NCBI GenBank assembly: GCA_037833965.1
Contig: AP031357.1
Coordinates: 19,612,001-19,676,000, forward strand
DNA: 64,000 bases
Source of the DNA: Marchantia polymorpha subsp. ruderalis
Taxonomy: Eukaryota; Streptophyta; Marchantiopsida; Marchantiales; Marchantiaceae
Direction of reading: 5' to 3'
Shown here: positions 1 through 12,564 of the stretch, in pieces
Position numbering within the stretch: position 1 is the stretch's first letter
How the letters are laid out: each line of letters opens with the position of its first letter
Notes under the pieces: generated by a model
Seen by the model: the letters and a program-made list of their open reading frames with translations, nothing else
Told to the model about the DNA's origin: nothing
Database searches by the model: none
Translations under genes and position numbers: made by a program

Positions 1-3000
1 AGTTCTGCCAGCGAAACGTAGCGTGAGGAGACGATTTTCGCCTATATCCGTCTTTTGTTAGTCTTTAAAGGAAGAACAATAATGACGTAGTGCGATCATT
101 ATTTTGTCAGCATCTACGCTAATGGTGAGAACTGTCTAAGCGTATGCGATTATAACAACGAAGATGTCAAGGCAACGAGAGTACACATTTTATGTTTGTT
201 GTTTTTATGGTGATTATTATGTGTGCAGATTATTGTCGATTGGGCTAAATGAGAAATATTTCATTCTTCTGAGATGAGTGGAAGTGCAAGAGATGTCTGT
301 TCACAGAATAGGTTCCAGGGTTAGGAGTGGAAGAAGAGACATGAGACGTCTCACTTAACGTGGGAGAGATTGTATTCATGCATACACGCACGAACTATAT
401 CAAAGATGAGTTGTGCTATTTTTATGAGGAGATCGAGCAGGGAAAAAGATTGTGGACCGAATTCACGAAGAACCTTGAGACAAGAAGGTGGCTAACCACC
501 ATCTTATTCATGGTTGTTCGTAGCATCGATAATGAAAATTCGCCGGAAAGATGACTGGAAAGATACAGATTTGACTCTACATTGACAATGGAATTTTCAG
601 TAGAAATTCTGACAGGTGCAACCCAAACGGCAATGCTACGTATCACGCCCAAGCTGCAGTCAGATCTGAAATACACGTCAAACATCGACCTCATCTGATT
701 GATGTGCAAGTGGCAAGTGCCTTCACTGATGCTAGCTTGTAAAGATCGAAGACAGTGTGTACGCCGAAAGGCATTGCAATTTGATAGACTAGTCCATCCT
801 TTAGCTCCCAACTACCAGAATGAAAGACCCTTGCCTATGGAAACTTCGTGCCTCTGATGTTTCCCACATCGAAAATTATCAGTAGGCAGCAATAATTTGT
901 CTAGTAGATAATCATGTAATCTTAGTGAAGTGATAACTGCTCAAAAGTGAAAATTTTCAAGTGATGTGTAAGGCCTCCACTGATCGCTGGTCTAATGCGA
1001 GGAAGGGCAAGTCAAATATATGGTCTGGTTGTCACGGAAGATGGAAAAATCTCGTTAAGAGTACACAACACTCTGTCCTAAAACTGAATGTCAACACATC
1101 AAATTTGTAACAATCTTTCGGTTTCGAGATTCGTACTTAACATTCATATCAGAATGCATGTCCACCCTCCAATGTAAACTTTTTCAAAACTATTTACATT
1201 TCTTGTGCCTTACACATACCTTGCAATCCCAGCTCATCAGGCTACTACTTTCTGCTTCAAGAGTCCAGTTTCGTGGATGGTGATCGGAGCTTGTTCCCCA
1301 TAAGAATCTTAATTCTGTCTCTGGTCAAAACGCCACGAGCTGCGGATTGGAGTGTTTCGACGTAATACAGCGGCTGCATGTCATGAAAGGCGACAGGTGT
1401 AGGCACCGTGGAGAACACACGTTTGCGGAAAAGCCAGGTGATGCTTGTTCGGCACACCAAACCTCCGAGTGAAACCGTGAGTGCTACCGTTGGAGCTTCT
1501 TGTCACGATCCCATGGTGGCATGTTCCATGTTTTCCACTCGGGTTGAACAAGGGGCTCATCTCTTAAGATTCATTCTACTGCCGATTGTAGACTCACGAC
1601 GATGCTTAGTTCAGACGAGCATAATCACAATGCACTGTCTCTTGATCCCAGTTGATTTACTGTAACAACTGAAGGCCGATCTCTTCAACTACAACTTTCA
1701 GAATGTGAACACATCAAATGAACATATATCTCTGAGTGATCTCGTAAATGTGGATATAGCTGACTGCAAAGTCGAGACCCTCTGGTTCATAAGCGCATCA
1801 GTAGATCGATTATTTCATTTCTGCTCAGTACTTCACGGCTTCATCTAAAACAAAGTCCTGTCAGCCACCCACTTTCACGAGAGAGCTTGCTGTGGTTGGA
1901 GAATGCACATCCATCTCCACACCATGTAAAAGTCAAAGAAGTTGTGAAGTGCATAAGTGCGACGATAGCAGCATACTTATTGTGTTTCACGACTAATGTA
2001 TCCGAATCCCAGGTACATGCATTTATGAATAGCATAAACATAATTTGCATTGGGTCTTAAGTTAGAGCCAGCAATTCCTTCAGGATATAAAGATTTCAAG
2101 TGGTATTCGTTTTCTTTCGAATGCAAATTTTGAAGTCTGGAACCGGAACTACCTTGAGAATATCTAGTGCATGACTCTGGAGTTTTTAGATCAGATAATG
2201 AATTTGGCTCACCTCCAATCTATCCATTAGGTTGTGGTCACGAGAGAAAACTATTTTCATGTGTGTTAAAAAACCATTCAAAATTTCATTCTGGATTCTA
2301 CGGTGAGAACTTGATCGTTAGAGGTGTTTTAGGCACTTGTGAGTCATGCTAGGTTTGATATGGATGTTGTAGAGTGTGCAGGGAGGGAGTTGATGAAATG
2401 AAGCACCGTGGTGGCGATATAAAAGTAGGATTTCGAAGTTCGACGGTTAGATTTCGAAGTTCTGTAATTTAATGGTTGAAGCGAAATTGGCAAAGTGGCG
2501 GAAGATTAAAGCTATATTCAGGCTTAATATTGAGACCACGAAAAGAGTATATCAAACAAAAGTGATGGAAGTCCAAAATTTTATGTTTCGTTGTTTTTTG
2601 ATGAAAGTTAAAGGCAATAGTCTATAATCATATCTTTTATCTTGTATCAAATCAATTGAAAAATTATCCTAGATAAAGGGTAGGAACCTCGAGCGCAAAG
2701 CCACCAGTGTGAAAATTAGATAATTTCAAAGACATGAAGGTATGTAGATTTTTGAAATAGTTTGGTTGAAAGAAGAGTGGGTTTGATAAAAAAACATAAG
2801 AGAAGATAATACTTTATCCGGATTAGCGATGTAATTAATTTGTCTGGAGGTTATAAAGATTCCACGTTTAAATGTACTATTAATCCTATGATGATTTAGC
2901 TTGGATTAATTTCATCTCTTTGATAAAAATCATAATTTTGGATTGAAATATTTTTATATCGTACTTTGTGATTGATATTCCATGTTGGTCTTCTTCTTCG

Positions 3001-3418
3001 CGCATATTGTTTGATGTGTATCGATAGTTTGTTAATTAGAATATTATTATTATGTTCGTTGCCAATCATGAGGCTAGATTACGGATCGATCACACTTTTT
3101 ATGTTTCTCTTCGAAACAACATATAACAGCCTTTAGATTAGAAGATTATTATTTAACCAATGCAAATCTTTTCATTAGATGAGGTTTTTTTCCTATATGG
3201 ATTGGGAGCTGATACATTCTAGTTTTCTAGAGATTATGGAAGAGAATAAATGGTGTTAGTGATGGGTGCACACACATAGTGTACATATATGTAAGTGCAT
3301 AACCATGTGCAATTGTTGTGACTTGTATCATTTCACATATTATTGAATTATAAATTAGGTTATGTTTATGGAGTTGGATCCACAAGGAAGAGACCCAGCC
3401 GACACGTTACAATCCGTC
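1..3418. other. Intergenic, no gene recognised
   Basis: Mixed-composition sequence with only short open frames (85 codons or fewer) on either strand and none with a recognisable motif. From about 2.4 kb the sequence becomes AT-rich. I see no RNA gene or clear repeat here. Confidence 0.6.
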
Positions 3419-3625
3419 CTTATGACTCATAGGTTTTGACGCGGTCCGGACTAGCGGTTAACCAGTTAACCATCGGTCCCGTTAAACCGTTCCCTGAGAA
3501 AATTCGTCACCCTAATTGTAATGTAGTTCATAGGCTTGGTCACGATCCGGTCCGGACCGGCGGTTAACCGGTCCACCTTTTTTTCTGAACCCGTTAACCG
3601 GACCGTGGCCAAGCCTGCTTATGAG
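3419..3625. mobile_element. Small inverted-repeat element, hAT/MULE-like
   Basis: The left end near 3430 (aggttttgacgcggtccgg) and the reverse complement of the right end at 3598-3617 (aggcttggccacggtccgg) are imperfect inverted repeats. Flanks cttatgactca (3419-3429) and cttatgagtga (3618-3628) match at 9 of 11 positions, as expected for an old target-site duplication. A second copy of the left end starts near 3531, and the motif ggttaacc recurs. There is no coding capacity, so this would be a non-autonomous element. Superfamily is uncertain: an 8-bp duplication would mean hAT, 9-11 bp Mutator-like. Confidence 0.45.
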
Positions 3626-3636
3626 TGACTGCGGTA

Positions 3637-4360
3637 TGTGTCTGAGTCAGACACTATAAGCCTCGACAAGGTAACGTAAAAGACACTAGAAGTCTCGGCA
3701 AGGTAACGTAAAAGGTAACCGGGCACAGGCCTCTACCTTTATGGATAATTACTCGGTTGACTCGTAAAGATATAAAAATTGTAAGAGTATTTCTTATCGT
3801 TAACCTATTAGGGTTACCTTGTAAATCTACCTTTACTAGTTTGGTAGTCATAGCTTAATAGGGGATGTGACAGGTTGGATGTGGAGGAAATGTCAGACTT
3901 TTTCGATAGCATGGCATGAGCACCGGACTACGGGACTCCATCTGTCCTCAAGGGAAACATCAATCTCTCGCAATGTTCACGATCCGCAGACATGGCAGCA
4001 GTAGTTACCGAAAGTTGGCATTTTCGTTTACAAAAATTACAACTTTTCAACTGCAGTCTAACTTTACTTTGGCAAGAACTCTCTCTCGATTGTGGATTGG
4101 TTCTTGTATCGCTCATTGCCACGGAGTTTCACGTAGCTCATTGTGATAGACATAAACAGGTGGGGAGTTTCGAACTCTCGACTAAGTTTTTGCTTTTCGC
4201 CGGTACGAGGTTCGTCGTAAGAAGGGTTTAGTCTGTGCAAAAGAATATCCACAATTGCCCGGTAATTACCGGGTAACCCGCGAGGCTATACCTTTACGTT
4301 ACCCTATGGCCTTTACAGGGTAACCCTAAAGAGTTACCAAAAATGTCCGACTCTGACAGG
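3637..4360. repeat. Possible 0.7-kb inverted-repeat element with tandem 32-mers
   Basis: The left end (tgtctgagtcagacac, 3639-3654) is inverted relative to the right end (gtccgactctgaca, 4345-4358). Inside are two adjacent 32-bp copies (3651-3682 and 3683-3714) ending in caaggtaacgtaaaag. The same motif occurs in inverted orientation near 4290 (acctttacgttaccc). Short gggttacc/gggtaacc words recur throughout. No convincing coding frame is present. It could be a non-autonomous DNA transposon or a patch of satellite-like repeats. Confidence 0.3.
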
Positions 4361-4365
4361 TACGA

Positions 4366-5580
4366 AGATTAAGATTCAGGTGGACGATGGTGTTCCGAGC
4401 ATCACAGGCAACGCATTGAAGGAATAATGCTCTCTCGGAAAATTATATAGTCTATTTTGACTGCCATCAAAATTTTCTACAGCTCAAGACATTTCTGCTG
4501 AAGTAGAGATTGGAGTTTGAGCGTCCCTGTACGTGAGACCGGGAAATCTGAGAAGGAATGTGAGCTGCGAGCCTCTGAACTCATCTCTACTACTCTCAGT
4601 CTCGTTCTTGATTAGACGAGAGACTGAGAGTACATGAGGCCTCCGCACTTGAGCCGCACAGAAGCAATCTCATCTTCGAATCGAAACTAGGTGCAGAACT
4701 TGTAAAGCAAGTGTTCAAAATCTTGACCATTGTCCAATGATTGAACCTCTGGCGGAGGTCAGATCAGAGAATTGCAGAGTACGAAACCACACAATTCGGT
4801 TGGGTCCAGTCGGGTACTAACTATCTGTCGAAATTCGGGTGGCTTGAAGAAAGTTTGAACGGCCACGAAATTCGGCAGAAGGGCGACGAGATGGACCTCG
4901 TGAGAGCGCTTCTACAACCACATCATACAACTTCAGTGTCAGATCGAGTGGTGGATGTCACCAGCGACGGAAGTTGAAGACTTACTGTCCCCTCGAGTCA
5001 ACCAACTGCTGCGAGGAAGCATCTGGCGCATACTCTTCTACATTTCATGAACGGAGCAGAGACCTGGGAAACACCGTGAATTCACTCACTGCTACATTTC
5101 ACAGAACGAGGGCAGGGCAGTCCCAGCTCTCGAAAATGAACAATCAGAGTTCTGAATTCATCGGACGCAAACACGCCTCAAACATTTGCATCGGTGCAGT
5201 GCAGAGCAGAGCAGAGCAGAGCTTTGAGCATGGCATCCAAATCGAGCAATAGTCCAAATCTTATCGAGCACGGGCTCTCGTCGATGTCATCGGACGAAAC
5301 TAAATGCCCATGACATTGTGTCAAGTCCTGCGATCCAGTCCAAACCCTCCAAAACGTAAATGGAAGATTCTCGGAAACCGAGAGAGCGCCATCTCTGCTG
5401 GAGTAATGACGCAAATGACACTAAACGCAAAAATAAACCGAGATCAGAAAGCGTGTTATGGCATCGGGGCATCCGACGTTCTCTTCGGTTCCCATGGACC
5501 CCAGGGAGGGCCCCTTGTCGACTCCCGGATCCAGACGGTGGTCCCATGTGGTCCCGAGGTCCCCTCCCTCGCTCCAGTTC
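4366..5580. other. Intergenic upstream of membrane-protein gene
   Basis: No gene recognised. A stem-loop lies at about 4591-4632 (arms actctcagtctcgt and acgagagactgagagt). Iterated gcagagcaga units lie at about 5198-5221. Several overlapping frames of 80-114 codons on both strands from 5.2 to 5.8 kb have no family features and are taken as chance frames in GC-rich DNA. Confidence 0.5.
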
Positions 5581-6132
5581 CATTCATTCATTCATTCAAA
5601 GGGGGGCCCTTTTCTAAACTGGGCACAAGAAAAGGGCTCGCAGAGTAATCCGAATTTAGTGCTCCTCCCTGGCAATTATCCGATCCGCGGGAGTGGCCCA
5701 GAAGGCCCACGAACGCTTTCAAACTCGACTCGCGCACAGCAGAGCATCCATGAGTCAAGAGGGGGAGCCCGAGGGGGATGGCAGTAGTAGAGGAGGGCTC
5801 GCCCGAGCAAACGAGCGATTGAGCTCGATCATGGAATGGCGCGAGAGAGCCGCACTCGTCTGGTCGGGTTGCGACAAGACGGAGATTCGGTCGCTGGAAA
5901 TGAGATCTTCGAGTGCCACTCTTCTTGCATGGATGCTGAGCCTCGTGAGCGACTGCGCTCGTTACGGAGCGCAGAGTGGATGCTCCTGGTGCCTACTCTA
6001 GGCCAGTCATCACTGTCATTATCACCATCTGCTGTGCGCAAGTGTGCCCTCCTTCTCTAGCAGCACCAGGAGGAATGAAACCTGTCAAATCTTTGTCAGG
6101 GCGGACTTGATTGATTCTATCGAAGATCGAAG
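5577..6132 (+). promoter_or_regulatory. Probable promoter/5' leader of the 6133 gene
   Basis: GC-rich stretch directly upstream of the membrane-protein start codon. It begins with a (CATT)n microsatellite at 5581-5597. No TATA motif at a standard position could be assigned. Similar 4-5 bp microsatellites precede other genes in the window. Assignment as promoter is by position only. Confidence 0.35.
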
Positions 6133-7197
6133 ATGGAGAGCGTTCATGCATCGGAGCCGTCGGAAGGGCGTCCGTCTCCGCCGTCCGAGGACGATGAGGA
6201 ATTGCCCACCGACGAGGAGTCGACCACGAATCGGTCGAGGATGGCTCACACGTCCACTTGCTCCAACCGGGAGCAGTTCATCGCCGAGCAGGAAATTCTG
6301 ATCGGCAAATTGGAGAATTTGCGCGAGAGCCTGGTGAAGCCGGTCATTGGGTACGCTGTCGTGTTGATGCTGCTGTCGCAGCAGACATTTCGCAGCTACA
6401 CGCAACCGCCCGCGGGATTGGATGAGCACGGGCGCATGCAGACCGGGGTGCCGATAATGCTGTACTCAATTTTCTCGTCCATGTCGTTCTACACTTCTGT
6501 GTCAGCTCTGGTGTTGTGCGTCGGATGCTTCGTGCCGAAAAGGCTCAGAGTTCTGTCGAAGCTCGGCAACAATGCATTGAGGGCGCACAGAACGATGTCG
6601 CAGGAGAAAATGACGGAAGTGACAGTGCTGCTCATGAAGGTCGTGGGAGTGAACGCAATGCTCGTCGTCTCGGTGTGCTTCTGCGTGGGTGCGCACGCAG
6701 CTGCAGGATTCGCCGTGACTCCCTCGCAGTCGATCAACCGATTGACAGTTCTGATCACCACCATCGTGGGCGGCTGGATGTTCTCGAGCTGCGCCCTGTC
6801 GCTGCTGCAAGACGCATTGCAGTACGCGAGATACGATCGAGAGTCGCGCATCGGCCAGATTCTTCACATTCTCGTCGCCATGGTGTTCGCTCTTCTGTCG
6901 AGCTTACCATTCACGGGGCTGTTCCTCTCGTACGCGGGCGGATGCTGCCAGAGCTTCTTTCCGAACCTCGAGGATCGCTTCTCCGACACGTTTCTGCGCC
7001 ACAAGTTCGAGTTCTGGCGGGAGCTCGTCGAGGAGATGACCGAAAAGCGACCATGGTGCAGCAGCAGCAGCAGCAGCTCGCACCGCCGCGAGTCGGCCGT
7101 GTACCAGAATCCCACTTTCCATCCCTTCATGCAGCAGCAATCGTCCTACTCCGAGCGGGTCCCATCTCTTCTGAAACCTGAGCTCAGCGGATTGTAG
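6133..7197 (+). CDS. Hypothetical multi-pass membrane protein (354 aa)
   Basis: Uninterrupted 354-codon frame of coding-like composition. The N-terminus (about 1-65) is acidic, hydrophilic and Ser/Glu-rich. Five hydrophobic segments follow at about residues 68-84, 106-133, 163-192, 204-226 and 242-266, several with Cys and small residues (FSSMSFYTSVSALVLCVG; VSVCFCVGAHAAAGFAV). The hydrophilic C-terminus contains a seven-Ser run at about 329-335. The layout loosely resembles small plant membrane proteins such as PGG-domain proteins, but I cannot name a family. No intron is needed. The start is the first Met of the frame. I infer an integral membrane protein of unknown function; the gene call is fairly safe, the function is not known. 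Confidence 0.7.
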   Translation: MESVHASEPSEGRPSPPSEDDEELPTDEESTTNRSRMAHTSTCSNREQFIAEQEILIGKLENLRESLVKPVIGYAVVLMLLSQQTFRSYTQPPAGLDEHGRMQTGVPIMLYSIFSSMSFYTSVSALVLCVGCFVPKRLRVLSKLGNNALRAHRTMSQEKMTEVTVLLMKVVGVNAMLVVSVCFCVGAHAAAGFAVTPSQSINRLTVLITTIVGGWMFSSCALSLLQDALQYARYDRESRIGQILHILVAMVFALLSSLPFTGLFLSYAGGCCQSFFPNLEDRFSDTFLRHKFEFWRELVEEMTEKRPWCSSSSSSSHRRESAVYQNPTFHPFMQQQSSYSERVPSLLKPELSGL

Positions 7198-7945
7198 TCG
7201 GTGTCATCACTCCACTCTGAAGACTCGAGCTCTGTGGTCCGCCCTCCACTCGGCGTTGTTGGAGACCACGGACTGGCTGTGGGGGATGAGCTCCTCCATG
7301 ACCCCCATTGGAGTCGCCTCCGTCTTTCCCGTAATGCTGCTCGCAGTGCAGTGCAGTGCAGTGCAAGCAGAACGAAGATTCCGAGCTCATAAACCTCGGC
7401 AGAGTAGAAGCGTTTCTTTCCTTCAGAGCTGGAATTGCAGTAGTTGTATAGTCAGTTAGAAAGCCTCTGTGAAGGATATGGTTCTGTGAAAAAACATTTC
7501 CACCATTGAGCAGAAACTGCTCTGTTGTCAAGCAGGCTGTGCTGTGGTGGCGATCAGGCCCAACAAAGCTGCTAACTCGATCGCAGTCCTACTGCTACAT
7601 TGAAGACATTGGAGCAGTTTTCTCGTCAAATCTTATTAGATGTTACTTCTTGCGAGAGTAGTTTATGCTTGCAGATTCTCTCTCTGCGACGTACTCACGA
7701 GCTGAGTGCACTACGCGACCCTGTGACCGGATAAATTGTTCCCAGGTATGGGTTATAGATTGACCTCGAACGAAATTGTGCCTTCTGGTGGGTACATTTT
7801 CCAAATCTTCCAGATTCAATTGTGATTTCGCTCACTCAGGTGTCGTGCTCTTGAATGGATTTCTGCTCTACACTTTAACTCAAATGTCGGTACATCTTGC
7901 TTGCTTGTACGAGAATGTCACAACGCGGAAGTCAGATTTGAGCTG
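7198..7945. other. 3' flank of membrane-protein gene
   Basis: No gene recognised. A short (gcagt)n repeat is present at about 7347-7365. The overlapping frames on both strands show no motif. Confidence 0.45.
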
Positions 7946-9560
7946 AAATCAGGGGCAGGCACATTTGCAGCGTCCCGCAGCTCCGCGCCTTGAAATCCAA
8001 CGTCGATCCGCCGGGTCAACTGTATCCAGCCCTGGTACGGTGCTGCTAAAGAGTCCATGCGACCTCGAGCCTTGATGGCCCGAGATTCGTCCCCAGGAGC
8101 TCACCGCGAGCTCGGCGATGGCAGCAGCAGCAGCTGCAGCACCCCTGCTGAAACCAAAACTCGAGAGTACCGGCTCCTCTGCACCCCTCCAGTCGTCTTC
8201 TTGTCGGGCACCATGGAGTCGAGTTCTAACTCGCGCCGGAGGCGGTCGCCGTCCGGGTCCTGCCGGTGAGGAGCTTGCATCCCCATGCAAGACCGTCGTC
8301 GGAATGGTAGGAGATCCAGGCGGGCGTGGGTCTGACCGGCGCCGAGCGCGGGCTGCAAGCGGTCGGGCCCCACGAGGCTGCCGATGACCGAATGGTAGAT
8401 CCGGAAATTAGGAATCGTCAGATCGGAGAGGCCCTCGAGCACCGGGCCAGCGAACGATCGTCGGCCAGCTGGCGAGAGAGCGTCCTGACGAGCATGTGCT
8501 CCCGCAGAGGTGACGTCGCGGCTTCTGAGCCATGACGACAGACACATCGGAAAGAAAGCCGAGGCAGAATCCGGATCTTGCGACGGGACGGCATCTGACA
8601 GTTCCATCGTTTCGCGATATCTGACATCCGGTGAGGATCGTGGGCCCGCAGAGCTTGCAAAGAGGCGACAGGGTAGTGGCGGCGAATGGAAATTGGATTT
8701 CTCGATGGCCTCCAGCTCCGCATTCCATTCCGATTCGCACCGGGATCCCGGCACTGTGCCGTCGTATGCCGGCAGCTGCTCACCTTCCTCGCTTTGCCTC
8801 CACGGACCCCGCCACCTCATCGGCCGGCCAGCTCATCGTCGGGAGGCCCGCGTCAGCGTGGGCAAAACTTTTTCCGGCAAACCTCCTTCCCCTCGAGCAT
8901 CCGGTCCGTCACGGCGAGCTTCCCTTCCGGTCCATCGCGAGCTCTGCCCGAAGGCCGCAGCATTGATCGAGAGCACCACCAAACTCCGTTCACATATCCG
9001 GATCGACAGTCCGGATTGCTGCGATTTCTCGCGACGTCACGTACTTCCCCTCCGTGCTAGACGTGAGCGGAATTTAGTACGACGTCAGCATCGAGGAGCA
9101 CAGTCACACCATGTCTCCGAGTAGTAAGCAGAGAGTGTGGCCAAATGCTGATGTGGACATGTACAGAGCTGGGCCCTCGAAGAAAATCTCTCTGCGCCCT
9201 GAAGATCGCGTCCAAGCGATTGGTGATCGGACGGTGCTCGAGTCGTGACACTGTGAATTGTGTTCCTTACTTGGCTGCGTAAGGACCGACCGACCCGAGT
9301 ACCTGGGCCGATTCGCCGGTGCACTACGTCGTACTTGACCGGGACCTCCGGTGGGCCATGCAGGGAGGGCTGGGCTGCGTCTTCTCCGGCGTGACATTCG
9401 GCAAAGCAGCGTGGTTCGAGGGAGGAGGGTTTGGACTCGTTAGCGCCCGGAGCATTCTGGCCATCTGAGCCTGCCAGTCGCAGGAGGACCCTGGGGTGAC
9501 GTTGTGGACCCGATCTGACCTCGGCTGAGGACCCTGCCACCTGAAAGTCGCCCAACTGAA
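7946..9560. other. Unresolved GC-rich block, possible decayed gene
   Basis: About 1.6 kb of clearly GC-rich DNA with long overlapping frames on both strands (239 codons at 8101-8820 minus; 204 codons at 8510-9124 plus; 156 codons at 9085-9555 minus). None has a domain I recognise, and frames change often. The composition resembles that of the window's genuine coding exons. It may be a diverged or decayed single-exon gene, or a GC island with chance frames. I do not assign a product. Confidence 0.3.
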
Positions 9561-12500
9561 AGTCTTGCCATGTTCTCCATTCAGGCCATCGTCAACCCCA
9601 AGGGTCCCATCGAGAACTTGTGCGACCACTTCTTGTACTTTTGTACTCCCAGAGTACAAAAGAGCAAAAAGCACTTTCCTGCACAAACGACCGAGTGAGG
9701 TTGATTTTCAGTATTCTGGTTGGAGGGTGAGGAAATTTGCATTGGGTTTCTAGTTCTCCAATTTTATTGAATAACATGGAAAACGAGGCTCGAGTACCTT
9801 CTGCTGTTCATCGATGCTGGAGAATGGTGCGGTTCAGTTCCAAGTTTCATCGCTCCCGTCGTTGATTGGGAGTGTATAATGTGATCCACTGACGACCTTA
9901 ATCATTGGTATGGCATGGATGTCATAAACCATCGAGGATAAGTCATTAACTGCCTGGTCTGATACATACAGTCAAAAAACAACAGAACTTCGAATGGAAA
10001 ACAAACTACGAAGATTGATAAATTTCCTGACAGTAAATTGTATAAATGAACCACGTATCCAAGACATGAAGCATGCAAACAACAGCAAAATAATGAGGGA
10101 AAAAGCATTTAAGAACAGTAATAGATCGAAAGTGAATCCTACGTAACGAATTAAACTTAAAGCAGCCAAATCTGAGGCAAGGTGAAATTTGCGGCAGAAT
10201 TATAATGTATACAGAGCATACTACATATATAATAAATACACTTCGCTGAAACCACAGCTACGTTGCTAGGATGTTGTGCAAACACCATGACACACAGCTG
10301 AGGAGAATATCTAACGTATTCAATTTCAGTGACGATGTGCAATTTACATCTGCGGTTAAACTCTGAGGTCATGGAGCTGTAGCTGAGTCGTAAGTCCTTG
10401 AGAGTCAGCAGCTTATGGACTGTAGCGTCTTCGCAGTAACTACGCTACCCAGGGCCAGACTCGTATTTCCAGTTGCGTTGCTGAGGACTAACTGTACTGA
10501 TTCATATGTTTTAGTCATACCTTCAGGAAGAAGACCGCAGCCATTGCAAAGTCCAATCTCGATCTCTGCATATTCTCGTTAGAACACGAATTCAAACTGC
10601 AAGGAATGTTCGGACTCCTGATCTAGCAATTTCACCTTCTTATGTAAAAATCGATCAGTAATAAGTGCTCAGTAGCTTATCCCTTTGACTTTTCGTCTAA
10701 AACACGTTTATGATACATGTAGCTGACATTTGAGCCATAAAATCAATTTCCTTTGAAATATAAGTTACACTTGGTTGCAGAAATTTGACCTTCTGGCCGA
10801 GACCCTGAGCTGAGCCAGAAGTAGTACTTGCAATCATTAGCAGTATATTTGGACTTGGTTCTCTCAGGAATTTCTATTTCTTATCCTATTCTATTGCCTT
10901 GATGGATAGTATCTTCAGTCGTGCTTTCCAATAGATTTTTTTAATATTTGGATGTCCTGGACTTTTGAAAGTTCATATTGAAATGTTTTACTTTGAATTA
11001 AAATTTCATTAGATAGTTCGTATTTTTTGTGTTGATACTTTATTCAGGGCTTTTGGTAACTCAGGTTGGCTCAACCCTAGTTAATGAAGCTCATACGCTG
11101 TCACTATACAAGAAAGTTTGCGAAAGTCATCGATTACACTTAAAGGTTTTTTCAGCACAATCTTTTGTGCCTCTGTGGACTTAGTCTGCGGTGGCAAACC
11201 ATGTATTTCCGTTGTGTCTGTGTCTTTGCATATATCTGTGTTCATTAGTTGTATTTGTTATTTCATCAATTCAATCAAGAATTTATATTTATTTATGTAT
11301 TTGAAATATAAATAGAAAAATAAAATAATTTTAAATATCTTTTATTTTCATTTTTCATTTTTAAATAAAATTTCCATGTTAAACCCTTATGTTGCATTAA
11401 TTATCGTATTTATTACTAAATTTCTTACTTTTCATAAATGATACAAATATTTTGCTATATATGTAAATTAATCTATATATGGTTAGCCCATAGCTTTCTT
11501 CTTTGGAAATTGATTATTTCTTACGATAGATTTTGCTATTCGACCCTTCTAATCTAATTTACCGAAATCAGACACACAGTCCTAGCCCCGTCCTATGATA
11601 ACCATGTAAGACTTCGCGTGATATTTAATGCACTGCTGAAGGAAACGGAATTGTATTAAAACGTGGGGACGATGGTACGAATGGCAACACACGCACGTGG
11701 CATGCTGACGTGGGGGCGCGAGGGGTCTTCCAGAAGAAAGCAGAGTACGGAAGCTGAGACGGTGAAGCCTCAGGAAGAAGAAACAATCGGCACGCAGCAA
11801 TCGATCGATCCATTGCTGCAATTTTTGCCCAAGAAAAAATGGGAAGCTCGATGGCTGCTGGCAGCCCGCGACGCCATAGATTGCATCAGTCGGAAATTGA
11901 AGTTGCTCTGATAGTGGGATAGAAGAAAGCCTTCAGGAATCTCGTTTCTCGTGAAAGTTCCGGAAGGTCGTTGCAGCATGAGTTTAGAAAAGCACTCTTG
12001 CAGGAAATTGATGATTACGTCCGAGTTTTGAAGTCTTTCTCTCTCGGTCTGAGGCACCCGATCGTATGAATATCTTCTGAGATCACAGGGTTTTGAATGC
12101 TAGAGCTTTGTCGAGGAATCAAGTATTGGAGGTGACATCCGGTGGAGGCTTTCTGATAGGGTGACGAACGTCGGGAGCCGGTGACCTGCAAGACGAGGTT
12201 GGTGAGTCTTTGTTTGAAAGTCCGAATTCCATGGCTGTGTGAGGCGTTGTTGGTGTATTTTATAGATTGCTGTGACTGCGAGGAGTTCGCGGTTTTTCAT
12301 GATGAATCACGTAAATCAAGCTCCAAGCTGAGAGGAGGTCCGATGATCATGTGGAGATAGAAATTTCAGAATCCTGCATAAAAATGCAGAATTTCAGATT
12401 TTGTATGAATCGATGAAATCCAGACTCTGGCTCATCCAGCATGCTAGGCCTGCTGGCAACAATTCAATGGAGTAATTGCGTTCGTTCCACCCCTAAAATT

Positions 12501-12564
12501 CTGCTATCGCCTCTACTACTGCAGAGCACCCTGATACACACGGTAAGATCCAACGAACTGGAAG
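9561..12564. other. Intergenic, no gene recognised
   Basis: Declining GC to about 11.5 kb, then mixed. A perfect small hairpin (cttttgtact / agtacaaaag) lies near 9638-9665. No frame above about 95 codons has coding character. Confidence 0.5.
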
